Translations under genes and position numbers: made by a program
Notes under the pieces: model-generated
Databases searched by the model: none
Told to the model about the DNA's origin: nothing
What the model saw: the letters and a program-made list of their open reading frames with translations, nothing else
Shown here: positions 8,108-17,446 of the stretch, in pieces
How the letters are laid out: every line of letters starts with the position of its first letter
Numbering within the stretch: position 1 is the stretch's first letter
DNA from: Candidatus Hydrogenedentota bacterium
GTDB lineage: Bacteria > Hydrogenedentota > Hydrogenedentia > Hydrogenedentales > CAITNO01
Assembly (NCBI GenBank): GCA_012730105.1
Contig: JAAYBJ010000330.1
Span: 1 to 34,432 of the forward strand
DNA: 34,432 nt
Direction: 5' to 3'

Positions 8108-8363
8108 GAAATGTTTGGCTTCAAACACTAATAACACAAACAATATTCGAAGCGGGATTATTGCCCGGCCAGCGCCCCCCATATCCGGTCCGCCCGGCAC
8201 GGAGTTTGTTTCAAACCCGCAAAAAAGTCCACAATAGGCGCAGGAGCGCATGATTTCCGCGAATACGGTTTTCCCGATCTCGGCTTTCCGGCGCTTCCAT
8301 AGCCGCCTGAACGTGCAGGCGTCACCCGCACAAAGCATGTAAAACCATCTTGGAGAACCGTCT
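8108..8363. other. Intergenic stretch upstream of the Tat oxidoreductase
   Basis: The divergent gap between the acyltransferase and the oxidoreductase spans about 340 bases. Apart from the acyltransferase promoter I see only the GGAG ribosome site at about 8351 for the next gene. The open frame on the minus strand here (8048-8500) runs into the oxidoreductase and has no protein-like features. Confidence 0.5.
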
Positions 8364-9683
8364 ATGAAACGCACTTCTTCACCCCTTTCCCGGCGTTCGT
8401 TTTTGAAAGGCGCGGCCGCCGCGGCCGTTTTCCCCGCCATCATCCCGTCAACCGCCCTGGGGCGTGACGGCGCGGTCGCCCCCAGCGAACGCATTGTCAT
8501 GGCCTCGATTGGCGTGGGCGGCCAGGGTTCCTATGACACGCGCGCGCTGATGAGCATGCCGGACGTGCAATACGTGGCGGTCTGCGACGTGGACCGTACA
8601 CACTGCGCGACGGCAAAGACCATGATTGAGCAGCACTATGCCTCCGCACAGCCCGACGGCGCCTACTCCGGCATCCGGGAATACTATGATTTCCGGGAAG
8701 TGCTGGCCCGCGAAGATATCGACGCGGTCATGATCGCCACACCGGACCACTGGCACGCCGTCATAAGCGTGGCCGCGGCCAAGGCGGGCAAGGATATTTA
8801 TTGTGAGAAGCCGCTGGCAAATTCCATTCCCGAAGGCCGCGCCGTGGTGGACGCGGTGCGCCGCTACGGCCGTGTGTTCCAGACCGGCAGCCATGAACGT
8901 TCCCGGGACAACGCGCGCTACGCCTGCGAGCTGGTGCGCAACGGGCGCATCGGCAAACTGCACACCATCCGCGTGCAGATGCCCGTGGACCGCGTGGAGG
9001 AATACGAGCAGCCGCCTTCCCCCCTCATGCCGATTCCGGAGGGTTTTGACTACAATTTCTGGCTCGGACCCGCCCGGGAGGCGCCCTACACTGAAAAACG
9101 CTGCCATTTCTTTTTCCGCTACATCCTGGATTACAGCGGCGGCGAGATGACGGACCGGGGCGCCCATATCATTGACCTGGGCCAGCTGGGCAACGGCACG
9201 GATGATACGTTGCCGATCACCGTGGAAGGCAAGGGCACCTTTGCCAAAGAGGGGCTGTTCAACACGGCCTACATCTATGACTTCGCCTTCGAGTATGCCA
9301 ACGGCGTCCGGTTGATCGGCGACAACACCGCCCCGCGGGGCATCCGCTTTGAAGGCGATGAAGGCTGGATCTTTATCCACGTGCACGGCGGCAACCTGGA
9401 AGCGGAGCCCCAATCCCTGCTTCGGGAGGTCATCGGGCCGAACGAACTGCACCTGGGCAGAAGCCGCGGCCATCACTACGACTTTATTGAATGCGTCAAG
9501 TCGCGCGGCGAACCCAAGGCACCGGTGGAGGTGGGCTACCACAGCGCCTCCATGTGCCACATGGCCAATATTGCCATGCTGCTGGGCAAGAAACTGCATT
9601 GGGATCCAATCAACGAGCGCTTTGACGATGAAGCGGCCAACCGGTTGATGCAGCCCTCCATGCGCGCCCCCTGGGTCATTTAG
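8364..9683 (+). CDS. Tat-exported Gfo/Idh/MocA family oxidoreductase
   Basis: The 439-residue protein is a predicted NAD(P)-dependent oxidoreductase acting on sugars or sugar-like compounds outside the cytoplasm. The N-terminus carries a perfect twin-arginine motif, SRRSFLK (residues 9-15), then an Ala-rich hydrophobic region ending near STALG. The Rossmann nucleotide loop is ASIGVGGQGS (48-56), and the catalytic-lysine motif is YCEKPLANS (Lys149 in EKP). The C-terminal half has the usual alpha/beta substrate domain, with YSGGEMTDRGAHIIDL and several His residues. Such proteins are exported with cofactor already bound. ATG 8364 has GGAGAA upstream. It lies 52 bases before the HEAT-repeat gene and may be co-transcribed with it. 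The substrate is not deducible. Confidence 0.92.
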   Translation: MKRTSSPLSRRSFLKGAAAAAVFPAIIPSTALGRDGAVAPSERIVMASIGVGGQGSYDTRALMSMPDVQYVAVCDVDRTHCATAKTMIEQHYASAQPDGAYSGIREYYDFREVLAREDIDAVMIATPDHWHAVISVAAAKAGKDIYCEKPLANSIPEGRAVVDAVRRYGRVFQTGSHERSRDNARYACELVRNGRIGKLHTIRVQMPVDRVEEYEQPPSPLMPIPEGFDYNFWLGPAREAPYTEKRCHFFFRYILDYSGGEMTDRGAHIIDLGQLGNGTDDTLPITVEGKGTFAKEGLFNTAYIYDFAFEYANGVRLIGDNTAPRGIRFEGDEGWIFIHVHGGNLEAEPQSLLREVIGPNELHLGRSRGHHYDFIECVKSRGEPKAPVEVGYHSASMCHMANIAMLLGKKLHWDPINERFDDEAANRLMQPSMRAPWVI

Positions 9684-9735
9684 TTTTTCAACACCGATAC
9701 TGGCAAACAGTACTTGAACGATAAGGAACACGCTC

Positions 9736-12360
9736 ATGAATCCCTATAAATTTCGTACAGTCAGGCTGCTGTTTCCCGCCCTGCTGCTCCTTGCCGCCCT
9801 GGGCGCGGGAACCGGCGCGGCCGCTTTGGATGCGGCGCTACAGGAGCATTTCACCGCCATGGCCTCCTACGGGCAAGGCATGTCGGAAGTGCCGTTACGA
9901 ACCATAGAAGAAGCGGTTCGTGCGGCGAACGCGGACCCGGCGGTCTCGCCGTCATCCAGCGAACTGGAACAGGCGCTCATTGCCCTGCTTGAAGGGGACA
10001 GCACCACCGATGCGAAACGGTTCGCGTGCCGCATGCTTGGTGAAATCGGCAACCCCGCCGGCGCGGCGGCCCTGGCAGCTCAACTGGCCGTCCCGGAACT
10101 TTTCAGCACGGCCCTCGCCGCCCTGGAACACATGGGCACACCCGAAGCCGCCCAGGTAATCATGGGAACACTGGAAAGCGCCGATGCCGAAAAACGTGTT
10201 CCCCTGCTGACCGCCCTGGGCCGTCAGGGACGCCCGGAATCCGCCGCGGCGGTTCTTCCCTTTCTGAAAGATCCGGACCCCGGTATCGGCTACACCGCCG
10301 CGCAGGCCCTGGCGGATATTGAAAGTATGGAATCCTGCCGGGCACTGTTTGACGCCTTCAACGACCCCGCATTTGCCGACAAGCAACCCCTTCTGGACGG
10401 GTGCCTGTCCTGCGCGGAGACTTTCCTGGATTCCGATGCCAAGGACACTGTTTTTGCCTCTCTGGAAACGATGACGGGCTCATCATTCCCGGTTCATGTC
10501 CGCCTGGCATCCGCCCGACTGCTGATGAAGGCACAGCCGGAACGCGCGCAGAATCTGCTGGCTGTCTTCTTGCGGGATGAAGATCCCGCCCTTTCATCAG
10601 ACGCGCTCATACTCGCGCGCGCCCTGAACACCCCGCCGGTCACGGAAGCCCTGGTCTCCCTGCTCGACACGGTGGAGGGCAAACGCCGGATCGCCCTGAT
10701 CGAAGCGCTCGGCGCGCGGGGGGACGCCTCCGCCCTGCCGGCGGTGCGGGCTCTTGCCGATGATGAATCCCCCGAGCTGCGCCAGGCCGCCCTGAAAGCG
10801 ACCGGGCTGCTGGGCAACGCCTCCCTGGCCGAATTTCTGCTTGACCGAGCGGTAAACGGTTCCAGCGAGGAACAGCGCATCGCCCGTGAGGGCCTGGCAA
10901 CCATGCCCGACCCGGAACTGAACGCACGCCTGACGGCAATTGCCGAGGGCGCAACCGAAGAACCCCTGCGTCTCCGCGCGATTGCACTATTAGCGGAACG
11001 GCGCGCCGTGGAAAGCGTGCAGCAGTTGTTCGCCCTCGCCGCCCAAGCATCCCCCGTGATCAGGGCCGAAGCGGTAAGCGCCCTGCGCACCCTCGCGCCA
11101 GGAGAGCGATTAAAGGACATGCTGCAATTCGCAGTTCTGCCGGGCGTGGGCGATGTCGCCGCAGTGTTGCCCCAGGCCCTCGCCGACATTGCGCAACGCC
11201 AACCGGTTCCCGGCGCGGACCCTGCGCTTCCCGTGGTCGAACTGTTACGGCAGGTGGCCGACGGCACGACCGGCGGGGAACTGAGCCCGGAACAGCGCCC
11301 GGCCTCACGTTGCCTGCTGCTCGAGACGCTGGCGCTCGTCGGCAGCGATACCGCCTTCGCGGAGATGCGGGCCAACCTGACGGATGAAAACGCGGAGGTG
11401 CGCAAAAGCGCTATCAGCGGGCTGTCCCGTTTCCAGCGCACCGACGCCTTAAACGAACTGAAGGCGCGCGTGAGCGAGGAGCAGGACGCCGCCATTCGCG
11501 TCCTGGCCTATTCCGCCTATCTTGCCTCCCTGCGCAACGCGCAAGCGCTGCCACGCAAGGAAGTAGACGCCCATCTCACCTATGCCGCCGAACAAGCCCA
11601 GACCACCGCTTCGCGCCGTGAATTCCTGGCGGCAGCCACGCAGTTGCCGTCGCTTGCCTGCCTGCGCCTGATCGAACAGCAGTTGGAAAGCGCGGACGTG
11701 GCCGCCGAAGCCCTGCGCGCCGCGCTGACTGTGAGCAAGGCGCTTGCTGGCGCCTGGCCGGAAGCGGCGAGGACACGCCTGGAAGCGATTGCCGCGGCGC
11801 CAGACCAGACCCCCGAGACTATTCACGAGGCAAAGGAAGCGCTCAACTTCATGCGGAAGCATAAAGATTATCTCCTGGCTTGGGAAATGGCCGGCCCTTA
11901 TTTTGAAACCCAGACCACGGCGACCGTTCTTTTTGACCACAGTTTCCCCCCGGAAACAGACCTGGAAAACGCCAACTGGCGCGTGTTGCCGGTGCTGATG
12001 GATGCCGACCCGGCGTTCAAACTGGAATTCGATCGGGTCCTCGGCGGTGAAGAGCGTGTTGTTTTTGTGCGCACGTTCATAACTGTTCCGGCTGAAACGG
12101 ACGCCGTGCTCGAACTGGGCACTAACGACGGTTGCAAAATTTGGTGGAACGGCAACCCGGTTCATGCCCTCAATGTCGGGCGACCGCTCACACCGGGAGA
12201 GGACAAACTGCCGGTTCGGTTGGCTTCCGGTGTGAACACGCTGATGATGGCGGTCTTTCAGCAGGGAGGCGCCTGGTGCGCGACAGCGCGCCTGACCGAC
12301 CCGCAGGGACAACCACTGCAGAATGTCACCGTGTCCTCCCAACTGCCGGAAACCGAATAA
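9736..12360 (+). CDS. Secreted HEAT-repeat protein with C-terminal beta-sandwich domain
   Basis: The 874-residue protein starts with a signal peptide (FPALLLLAALGAGTGAAA, cleavage before about residue 31). Then come many helical HEAT/PBS-lyase-like repeats from about 60 to 600, recognisable by recurring LLDTVEGKRRIALIEALGARGD and AALKATGLLGN-type units in which small helices pair with Asp-Pro turns. The last 160 residues (from about 715, WEMAGPYFET) look like a beta-sandwich: VLELGTNDGCKIWWNGNPVH and LPVRLASGVNTLMMAVFQQGG resemble galactose-binding or PA14-like folds. ATG 9736 follows AAGGA by 8 bases. The protein is probably periplasmic or surface-exposed and acts through protein or glycan binding; no catalytic motif is visible. 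The pairing with an exported Gfo/Idh protein hints at carbohydrate use. Confidence 0.85.
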   Translation: MNPYKFRTVRLLFPALLLLAALGAGTGAAALDAALQEHFTAMASYGQGMSEVPLRTIEEAVRAANADPAVSPSSSELEQALIALLEGDSTTDAKRFACRMLGEIGNPAGAAALAAQLAVPELFSTALAALEHMGTPEAAQVIMGTLESADAEKRVPLLTALGRQGRPESAAAVLPFLKDPDPGIGYTAAQALADIESMESCRALFDAFNDPAFADKQPLLDGCLSCAETFLDSDAKDTVFASLETMTGSSFPVHVRLASARLLMKAQPERAQNLLAVFLRDEDPALSSDALILARALNTPPVTEALVSLLDTVEGKRRIALIEALGARGDASALPAVRALADDESPELRQAALKATGLLGNASLAEFLLDRAVNGSSEEQRIAREGLATMPDPELNARLTAIAEGATEEPLRLRAIALLAERRAVESVQQLFALAAQASPVIRAEAVSALRTLAPGERLKDMLQFAVLPGVGDVAAVLPQALADIAQRQPVPGADPALPVVELLRQVADGTTGGELSPEQRPASRCLLLETLALVGSDTAFAEMRANLTDENAEVRKSAISGLSRFQRTDALNELKARVSEEQDAAIRVLAYSAYLASLRNAQALPRKEVDAHLTYAAEQAQTTASRREFLAAATQLPSLACLRLIEQQLESADVAAEALRAALTVSKALAGAWPEAARTRLEAIAAAPDQTPETIHEAKEALNFMRKHKDYLLAWEMAGPYFETQTTATVLFDHSFPPETDLENANWRVLPVLMDADPAFKLEFDRVLGGEERVVFVRTFITVPAETDAVLELGTNDGCKIWWNGNPVHALNVGRPLTPGEDKLPVRLASGVNTLMMAVFQQGGAWCATARLTDPQGQPLQNVTVSSQLPETE

Positions 12361-12405
12361 TTCCGGCGGGTGCCATCACAAACACACCGTAAAGAAAGAA
12401 GGGAC

Positions 12406-12457
12406 CACGGAAATCACGGATTTTCACGGAAAGAAAATACGAGAGATTAATCACGGA
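12406..12457 (+). repeat. CACGGA triad, left copy
   Basis: CACGGA occurs at 12406, 12415 and 12425 (spacing 9 then 10), with a fourth copy at 12452. The sequence between copies is purine-rich and variable. It lies just after the HEAT-repeat gene. Confidence 0.8.
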
Positions 12458-12585
12458 AGAAAAGACGCGAATAGAAAAAGCATAGAGAATTCGAAGTAAA
12501 AAGCACAAAAGCGCATAGATCTACCGAATACGTCGACAAGAAGCCAAACACCGTTACTAATTACTATCTTCTTCTATTTCTTTTT

Positions 12586-12650
12586 TCCGTGCACTTCCGT
12601 GCATTCCGTGGTTGACCACCGCCCTTATTTCTTTTCGTATTCTTTCGTAG
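12586..12650 (-). repeat. CACGGA triad, right inverted copy with TTTCTTTTCGTATTCTT tail
   Basis: On the minus strand CACGGA occurs at 12610, 12601 and 12591 (spacing 9 then 10), the same order and spacing as the left copy. The adjacent 17-mer TTTCTTTTCGTATTCTT (12628-12644, plus strand) recurs exactly at 30988-31004. About 130 bases of AT-rich spacer separate the two triads. Confidence 0.8.
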
Positions 12651-15320
12651 TCAATGGCGCAACTGTTCCACGGCAAGGGCAAGTTCATGGGCAATTGGGT
12701 CTTTGGCTTCCCGGGCGGCCTCCACCAGCCGCTGCGCGGCGGCGAGATCCGGTTTTTGGTAGAGCGTGTCGTAGAGTTCCTGATAATCCGGCTTCAGGGA
12801 CGCCAGCTCTTTAAGCGTGATCGCCGCTTTGTCATGGCGTCCAGATCCGACAAAAACACGCCACCGTACCAGGTGGACCCAGAATTCCGGGCGTTGCGCC
12901 ACAGACTCCCGTTCCGCCAGCGGCAGGGCTTCCTCGTATCGCTGGAGGGCCAGCAGGCCCTGCATCAGCAGGTAGGTGATATAAAAATCATCCCCAATCG
13001 GCTCAAGGGCCTTGCGAAAGGCGTCCACGGCCTCGGCGTGACGGCCGGTGTCGGCATAAACAATGCCCGCGCGCATATGGAGCCAGTTAAACTCCGGCCA
13101 CACCGTCAGCGCATCCCCGAACACCTGCAAGGCCTCTTCAGCGAATCCCGAAGCGGCCAGGGAAATGCCGAAGGCTTCCGCAATCTCCGGGGAGATCCTT
13201 GGGTTCAGGGCAAATGACTGGCGGAAATAGGGCAGGGCTTCCAGGTGCTCCTCCTGCCGGTGGCGGGCGAGGCCCAAAAACGCGTAGCCTTCGGCGCACT
13301 GGGGCGCGGCCTGGACCGCGCCATTCCCCAGCATCTCCAGCAGGCCGCTGTCCTGTTCATACGAAGACAATTGCAGCACTCCCCGAATCCTGGCGCACTG
13401 TTTCCCGGGACTGTCCGCGTCCCGCATGATACATTCGGCCATTCTTGCGCCGTCCACATCGACCCGACATTCCCGTAGAAGCCGGGCCAATTCATAGCCG
13501 CATAGGCCATGTATTCCCAAGGCATGCTGAAAGACAGCGTCCGCCAGTCCGTCACGGCTGTGGGCGGTCAGCACCTCGCCCAGGCGCAGCCAGAATCCCC
13601 CCTCTTCGTCTTTCAGATACCGTATACGCTCGCGGAAATCCTTGCGCACTTGCTCGTGTTCCTCCTCGGACAGCGCAGTAACCAAGGGTCCAAAAAGAAG
13701 CCCGTCAGACGAACCCGTTTTCGCCTCTGCCGTGGACTCGCTCCCCGGATGGACATGGTACAAAGCGAGTTTTCGTTCCCCGGGGTAGAAATAGCGATCA
13801 TAACGGAGAGCACGCTCCACCAGGCAGCGCACGAAGGGCGTTTCATCAAAATCCGTGGTGAGCACCAGCAAAACCCACACCCGGCCGGACTCATCGCAAC
13901 GGGATACCAGAAAATCCGCGGCCTCGCACAGCGAGTTGCGCTCAAAAGCGGCCGCGATTGGCACCGATCCGCCCTTGGTGTCGTTTATGGCAAGAACCGG
14001 CAACCAAAAAGGATCCTCAAGAAGCAGGACTGACTCTTCACCGCCGTCTTCCCTCACTTTTTCAAGCGCCTGCCTCCAGGCCGTCCGTGTTTCCGGGGGA
14101 AACGCCAGCGCAAGTTGATACCCGAACAGCACGGTCAGGCAGAGTAGAAAGCCCCGGAACACACCGGGACGCCGAATGGTCGCGCCAATCGCGCCCAGGA
14201 CCAGATAAAAGGCGAAGCTGCTGTACATTACATAGCGTGACCCGTATATGGGTTGCCAAAGCCAGGAAATCATAACCATGAGCACCGTAGGCAACAGCGT
14301 CCACAGTGACAACATAAACCACGTCCATGCCCGGGTGTCGTTCTTGTGACGATAGTGATAAAACGCCGCGACAGCCGAAACAAGCAAGGCGAACACGGAA
14401 AAGCCCGCGAGAATAAAATCGAAATACCGATGAGCGGCACGCATGACTGCGCCCGCCGAGCCGGGCAACCAGTTCCAGGCCTGCGATGACGGAAAAAAAG
14501 CGCTGGCGGACAAGGTGGTGCTGTCCCGGGCAAACAGGTGAGTCAGCACTGCACCTGCGGAAGGCATGCTGTAGTAACTGTACAGGTCCTCAGCCTGCCT
14601 CGGTATACGGGTCACCCACCAGAACAGGGCAAGCAACAGCAGCCCCTGAAACAAGGACCAGAGGAGGAGGCGCCTGCTGATGCGCCGCTCCCAAATCAGC
14701 AGGGCCAATCCCTGCACCGGAAGCAGGAACACGGTAAAATAATGGCTTGCCAGCAGTGCCGCGTTCGCACAGCAGTTCAGGCACCACCAGCGGCCTTTGC
14801 CGTCACGGAGCCCCTGCGCCAGCCCGATCATGGCCAGGAGGGTGAACAGGGACACCAGCGCATACATGCGGGCTTCCTGCGCATGGAAAACGTGCAGCGG
14901 CGACAGGGAGAAACACAACGCGGTCACAAGACCGGCCCGGTGTCGCCGACCGGCATCGGCGTCCCGAAAAAGGGCATGAGCAAGGCAGTAGCAAAGGACT
15001 AAGGAGAGCAGGGAAATACCGGCAAAAAGCGTCCTTATGGCCACGATAGAATCGCCGACAAATCGTGTCCAGAAATAAATCAGGGACGGCGCCAGAGGCG
15101 CGCCATAGGGATAGAGATCACGCTGATTCCTAAAAAAAGTCGCCCAATCCGGCGCCTGGATCCCCCCCACGCAGGCATACTCCTCTAAGTCCACAGACTC
15201 GAGGCCGAGGGTCGAAAAACGCACTTCCGCCCCGAACGTGAGTATTACGCAGCACAACACTATGGCTGACACCAGGTTTGGGTGCGCCGGTGATTTCACA
15301 TGGGGCGAAAACATGCTCAT
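12651..15320 (-). CDS. GT-C (PMT/ArnT-like) glycosyltransferase fused to TPR repeats
   Basis: The 889-residue protein has an N-terminal half of about 10-12 membrane segments. It follows the dolichyl/undecaprenyl-phosphate sugar transferase (GT39/PMT_2-like) plan: an acidic first loop (LESVDLEEYACVGG near 40) and the block SPLHVFHAQEARMYALVSLF (about 142-161), a hallmark of this class. After about residue 380 comes a soluble loop region, and from about 600 to the end several TPR-like helical pairs (for example EGYAFLGLARHRQEEHLEALPYFRQSFALNP). A polyprenyl-linked sugar is the likely donor. Attachment of TPRs suggests it glycosylates or docks on a protein partner. ATG 15320 has GGAAG 6 bases upstream. 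It lies downstream of the kinase gene on the same strand, 165 bases apart, and may be co-transcribed with it. Confidence 0.82.
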   Translation of the reverse strand: MSMFSPHVKSPAHPNLVSAIVLCCVILTFGAEVRFSTLGLESVDLEEYACVGGIQAPDWATFFRNQRDLYPYGAPLAPSLIYFWTRFVGDSIVAIRTLFAGISLLSLVLCYCLAHALFRDADAGRRHRAGLVTALCFSLSPLHVFHAQEARMYALVSLFTLLAMIGLAQGLRDGKGRWWCLNCCANAALLASHYFTVFLLPVQGLALLIWERRISRRLLLWSLFQGLLLLALFWWVTRIPRQAEDLYSYYSMPSAGAVLTHLFARDSTTLSASAFFPSSQAWNWLPGSAGAVMRAAHRYFDFILAGFSVFALLVSAVAAFYHYRHKNDTRAWTWFMLSLWTLLPTVLMVMISWLWQPIYGSRYVMYSSFAFYLVLGAIGATIRRPGVFRGFLLCLTVLFGYQLALAFPPETRTAWRQALEKVREDGGEESVLLLEDPFWLPVLAINDTKGGSVPIAAAFERNSLCEAADFLVSRCDESGRVWVLLVLTTDFDETPFVRCLVERALRYDRYFYPGERKLALYHVHPGSESTAEAKTGSSDGLLFGPLVTALSEEEHEQVRKDFRERIRYLKDEEGGFWLRLGEVLTAHSRDGLADAVFQHALGIHGLCGYELARLLRECRVDVDGARMAECIMRDADSPGKQCARIRGVLQLSSYEQDSGLLEMLGNGAVQAAPQCAEGYAFLGLARHRQEEHLEALPYFRQSFALNPRISPEIAEAFGISLAASGFAEEALQVFGDALTVWPEFNWLHMRAGIVYADTGRHAEAVDAFRKALEPIGDDFYITYLLMQGLLALQRYEEALPLAERESVAQRPEFWVHLVRWRVFVGSGRHDKAAITLKELASLKPDYQELYDTLYQKPDLAAAQRLVEAAREAKDPIAHELALAVEQLRH

Positions 15321-15485
15321 TCGTTTCTTCCGGATGGGACGGGAAAAGCCGTGTTCCCGGACTCAATACGCCATTCCCGGCTGTAAGGGGCGCCCGGGCA
15401 CATTCCCCGGAACACCATTTCACCGGGCTGTCCCGTCACACAATACATAACCGTTGCTCTCCGATTTGAAAATATACAAAATCGA

Positions 15486-17177
15486 TCACGACGGATTGGA
15501 CACGTTACAGTTAATGACACAGCGGAAACCCACATTTCGCTGCCGCACGTTCTGAAAAAACCCTTTGCGCGCCGTGGTTGTCAACTCATCAACACCGGAC
15601 TCATAACACCCGCCCCGAACCGCCTTTCTGGGAGCGCTGTCAGGATTGCCGTTTCTTTTACGGGCATGGTCATAAGGCATAAAAGGATCAAGGGTCCATT
15701 CATAAACATTCCCCGCCATGTCAAAGAGCCCCTCCGGCGTTCTGCCATCTTCGTGCATGGTGACGATACTTGGCATGCCCAGGTAATTCCTGTAATTACA
15801 GCGCGTGGTATCCGGCGGCAGATTGCCCCAGGGATATTTCCGGTTCGCCCGACCCCGGGCAGCGAACTCCCATTGCGCCTCGGCGGGCAGCTGTTTGCCC
15901 GCCCAGCAGGCATAAGCGGAGGCCTCGTCCCAGGCAATGCCCACCACGGGCTGTTCAGGGCCGTTCAATTGGGAATCCCGCCAGTAGCGCGGCTCCGGCG
16001 CTCCGGTCTCCTTGAGATAGTGCGCGTACTGGGCAACCGTCACCGGGTAAATATCCATCCAGAACGGCTCCACATGCACCTCAGCCTCCGGGGCCTCCTC
16101 GCGCACAGCATCGTTCCCCATGAGGAATCCGCCCCCCTGAAAATATACCATGCCCTCCAAAGACCCGTTTTTAGAGGCCTTGTGGTTGTTTTCCTGCAGG
16201 TTTACAGGATGATACGCGCTATCAAAAGCGGATTTCAGCGCGTCCCGGAAAGCCTTGGCCGACTGCCAGCGTTCATTCCTGTCAGGGTTAACGGCTTTTG
16301 CCACCACTTCCAGCACCCCCGGGGCCACATCATCCCGCTTGATTTCAAGATCAGCCGGGTATTCCGGGGGCGTTCTCAAGGTCAACAATTCCCGGAGCAC
16401 AAGACCCAGACTGTAGATGTCCGCCCGCAGGTCCACGGCCGCGTGCAGCAATTGCTCCGGCGACGCATAGGCCTCCGTGCCGATGACCTGACGTTTGCGC
16501 TGCAGTGGAGATGCCGAAGAGTGATTGCCCGCGCCTTCCTCTTCGATAACCTTTGCCAACCCAAAGTCGAGCACCTTGACGTGCTCGTTCGCCATTAGAA
16601 TAATGTTTTCCGGCTTGATATCACGATGGACCACAAGGCGGTGCGCGTAATGCAGCGCGTCCAGCACCTGGAGCCCGATGGACACTGTCAGCCTCGGGAG
16701 GATATGCACTTTCTCCTCGCGGTGGCGGCGCAACAGTTCGCGCAGGGACCGGCCCTTCGCATATTCCATGGACAGAAACAGGATACCGTCGCTGGTATAG
16801 GTGACGTCGTGGACGGCGACGATATTCTCATGGCGCAAGCGGCGCGCTATCTGCGCCTCCTGCAGGAACATGTAACGCCACTTTTCCGTGCGCAGAATGT
16901 CCGTGCGCAGAAACTTCAACGCGACTTCTTCTTTTACCAGGGTGTCTTCAGCATGATAGACCACCCCCATGCCGCCCCTCCCAATAAACGAAAGTATGCT
17001 ATATCGCCCGGCGATCTTTTCGCCCGGGTTGAATTGCATAATTGATGTCGGCACAAAAACACCGTCTGAGGGAACCTTGACCGGGTTGCCGCAGTTCAGG
17101 CAGGTCCCTTCCCTTCCCTGCACGGAAGGGGGCACCATGATTTCAAGGCCGCAATTGGAACATCTTACCGCTATCAT
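15486..17177 (-). CDS. Zinc ribbon-Ser/Thr protein kinase-FGE-like fusion
   Basis: I start at ATG 17177 (563 residues); the longer frame to 17354 adds 59 residues without features. Two Cys-X2-Cys pairs (6/9 and 26/29) form an N-terminal zinc ribbon. A Hanks-type kinase follows at about 59-315, with GRGGMGVVY (66-74), Lys88 in VALKF, HRDIKPEN (184-191), DFG (204-206) and ASPEQ, all intact. From about 340 to 556 comes a formylglycine-generating-enzyme-like (SUMF1/C-type-lectin) domain: MVYFQGGGFLMGND, PVVGIAWDEASAYACWAGKQLP, GNVYEWT and VRGGC...NVGFRC. The catalytic cysteine pair of true FGE is absent, so this domain probably binds a ligand or partner. No membrane segment is seen, so the protein is cytoplasmic. 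GGAAAGAG precedes the start. It is divergent from lgt. Confidence 0.9.
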   Translation of the reverse strand: MIAVRCSNCGLEIMVPPSVQGREGTCLNCGNPVKVPSDGVFVPTSIMQFNPGEKIAGRYSILSFIGRGGMGVVYHAEDTLVKEEVALKFLRTDILRTEKWRYMFLQEAQIARRLRHENIVAVHDVTYTSDGILFLSMEYAKGRSLRELLRRHREEKVHILPRLTVSIGLQVLDALHYAHRLVVHRDIKPENIILMANEHVKVLDFGLAKVIEEEGAGNHSSASPLQRKRQVIGTEAYASPEQLLHAAVDLRADIYSLGLVLRELLTLRTPPEYPADLEIKRDDVAPGVLEVVAKAVNPDRNERWQSAKAFRDALKSAFDSAYHPVNLQENNHKASKNGSLEGMVYFQGGGFLMGNDAVREEAPEAEVHVEPFWMDIYPVTVAQYAHYLKETGAPEPRYWRDSQLNGPEQPVVGIAWDEASAYACWAGKQLPAEAQWEFAARGRANRKYPWGNLPPDTTRCNYRNYLGMPSIVTMHEDGRTPEGLFDMAGNVYEWTLDPFMPYDHARKRNGNPDSAPRKAVRGGCYESGVDELTTTARKGFFQNVRQRNVGFRCVINCNVSNPS

Positions 17178-17379
17178 CCCTGCTCTTTCCGTACTTCGTC
17201 TGAAGCAGGCTTTTCCACGGCATCCGTTGTAAGCGTCATCCTTATAGACGCCTTCCACCCCGGTGCCGCATAGTTCCCCGGGAAAATGAAATACCTGCTT
17301 CAGGCCTATTGTAACGTTTAATCTCCAGAATAGGCAAAACGCTCTCCGTCCCATCTCTTTAGTCCTTCTGGGTATCTTC

Positions 17380-17388
17380 TGCTATAAT
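17380..17388 (+). promoter_or_regulatory. Extended -10 promoter for lgt (TGCTATAAT)
   Basis: TGC precedes a perfect TATAAT (17383-17388) about 59 bases before the lgt start; there is no good -35. The identical nonamer occurs at 24986 before the CNNM genes. Confidence 0.6.
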
Positions 17389-17446
17389 CGCCGCACAGTA
17401 ACAGCAGGGGCATTGGCGCCCTATCCTACAGGCAGAAAGCGAAGTT

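Noticed and set aside
8448-9737. Long open frame (429 codons) antisense to the oxidoreductase
   Set aside because: It mirrors the codon bias of the plus-strand gene; its translation is His/Gly/Val-rich without domain features, and the plus-strand protein is clearly real.
12361-12650. Possible CRISPR array suggested by repeated CACGGA
   Set aside because: Units are 6 bases with 3-4 base gaps and in inverted groups; there are no long direct repeats with unique spacers and no cas genes nearby.
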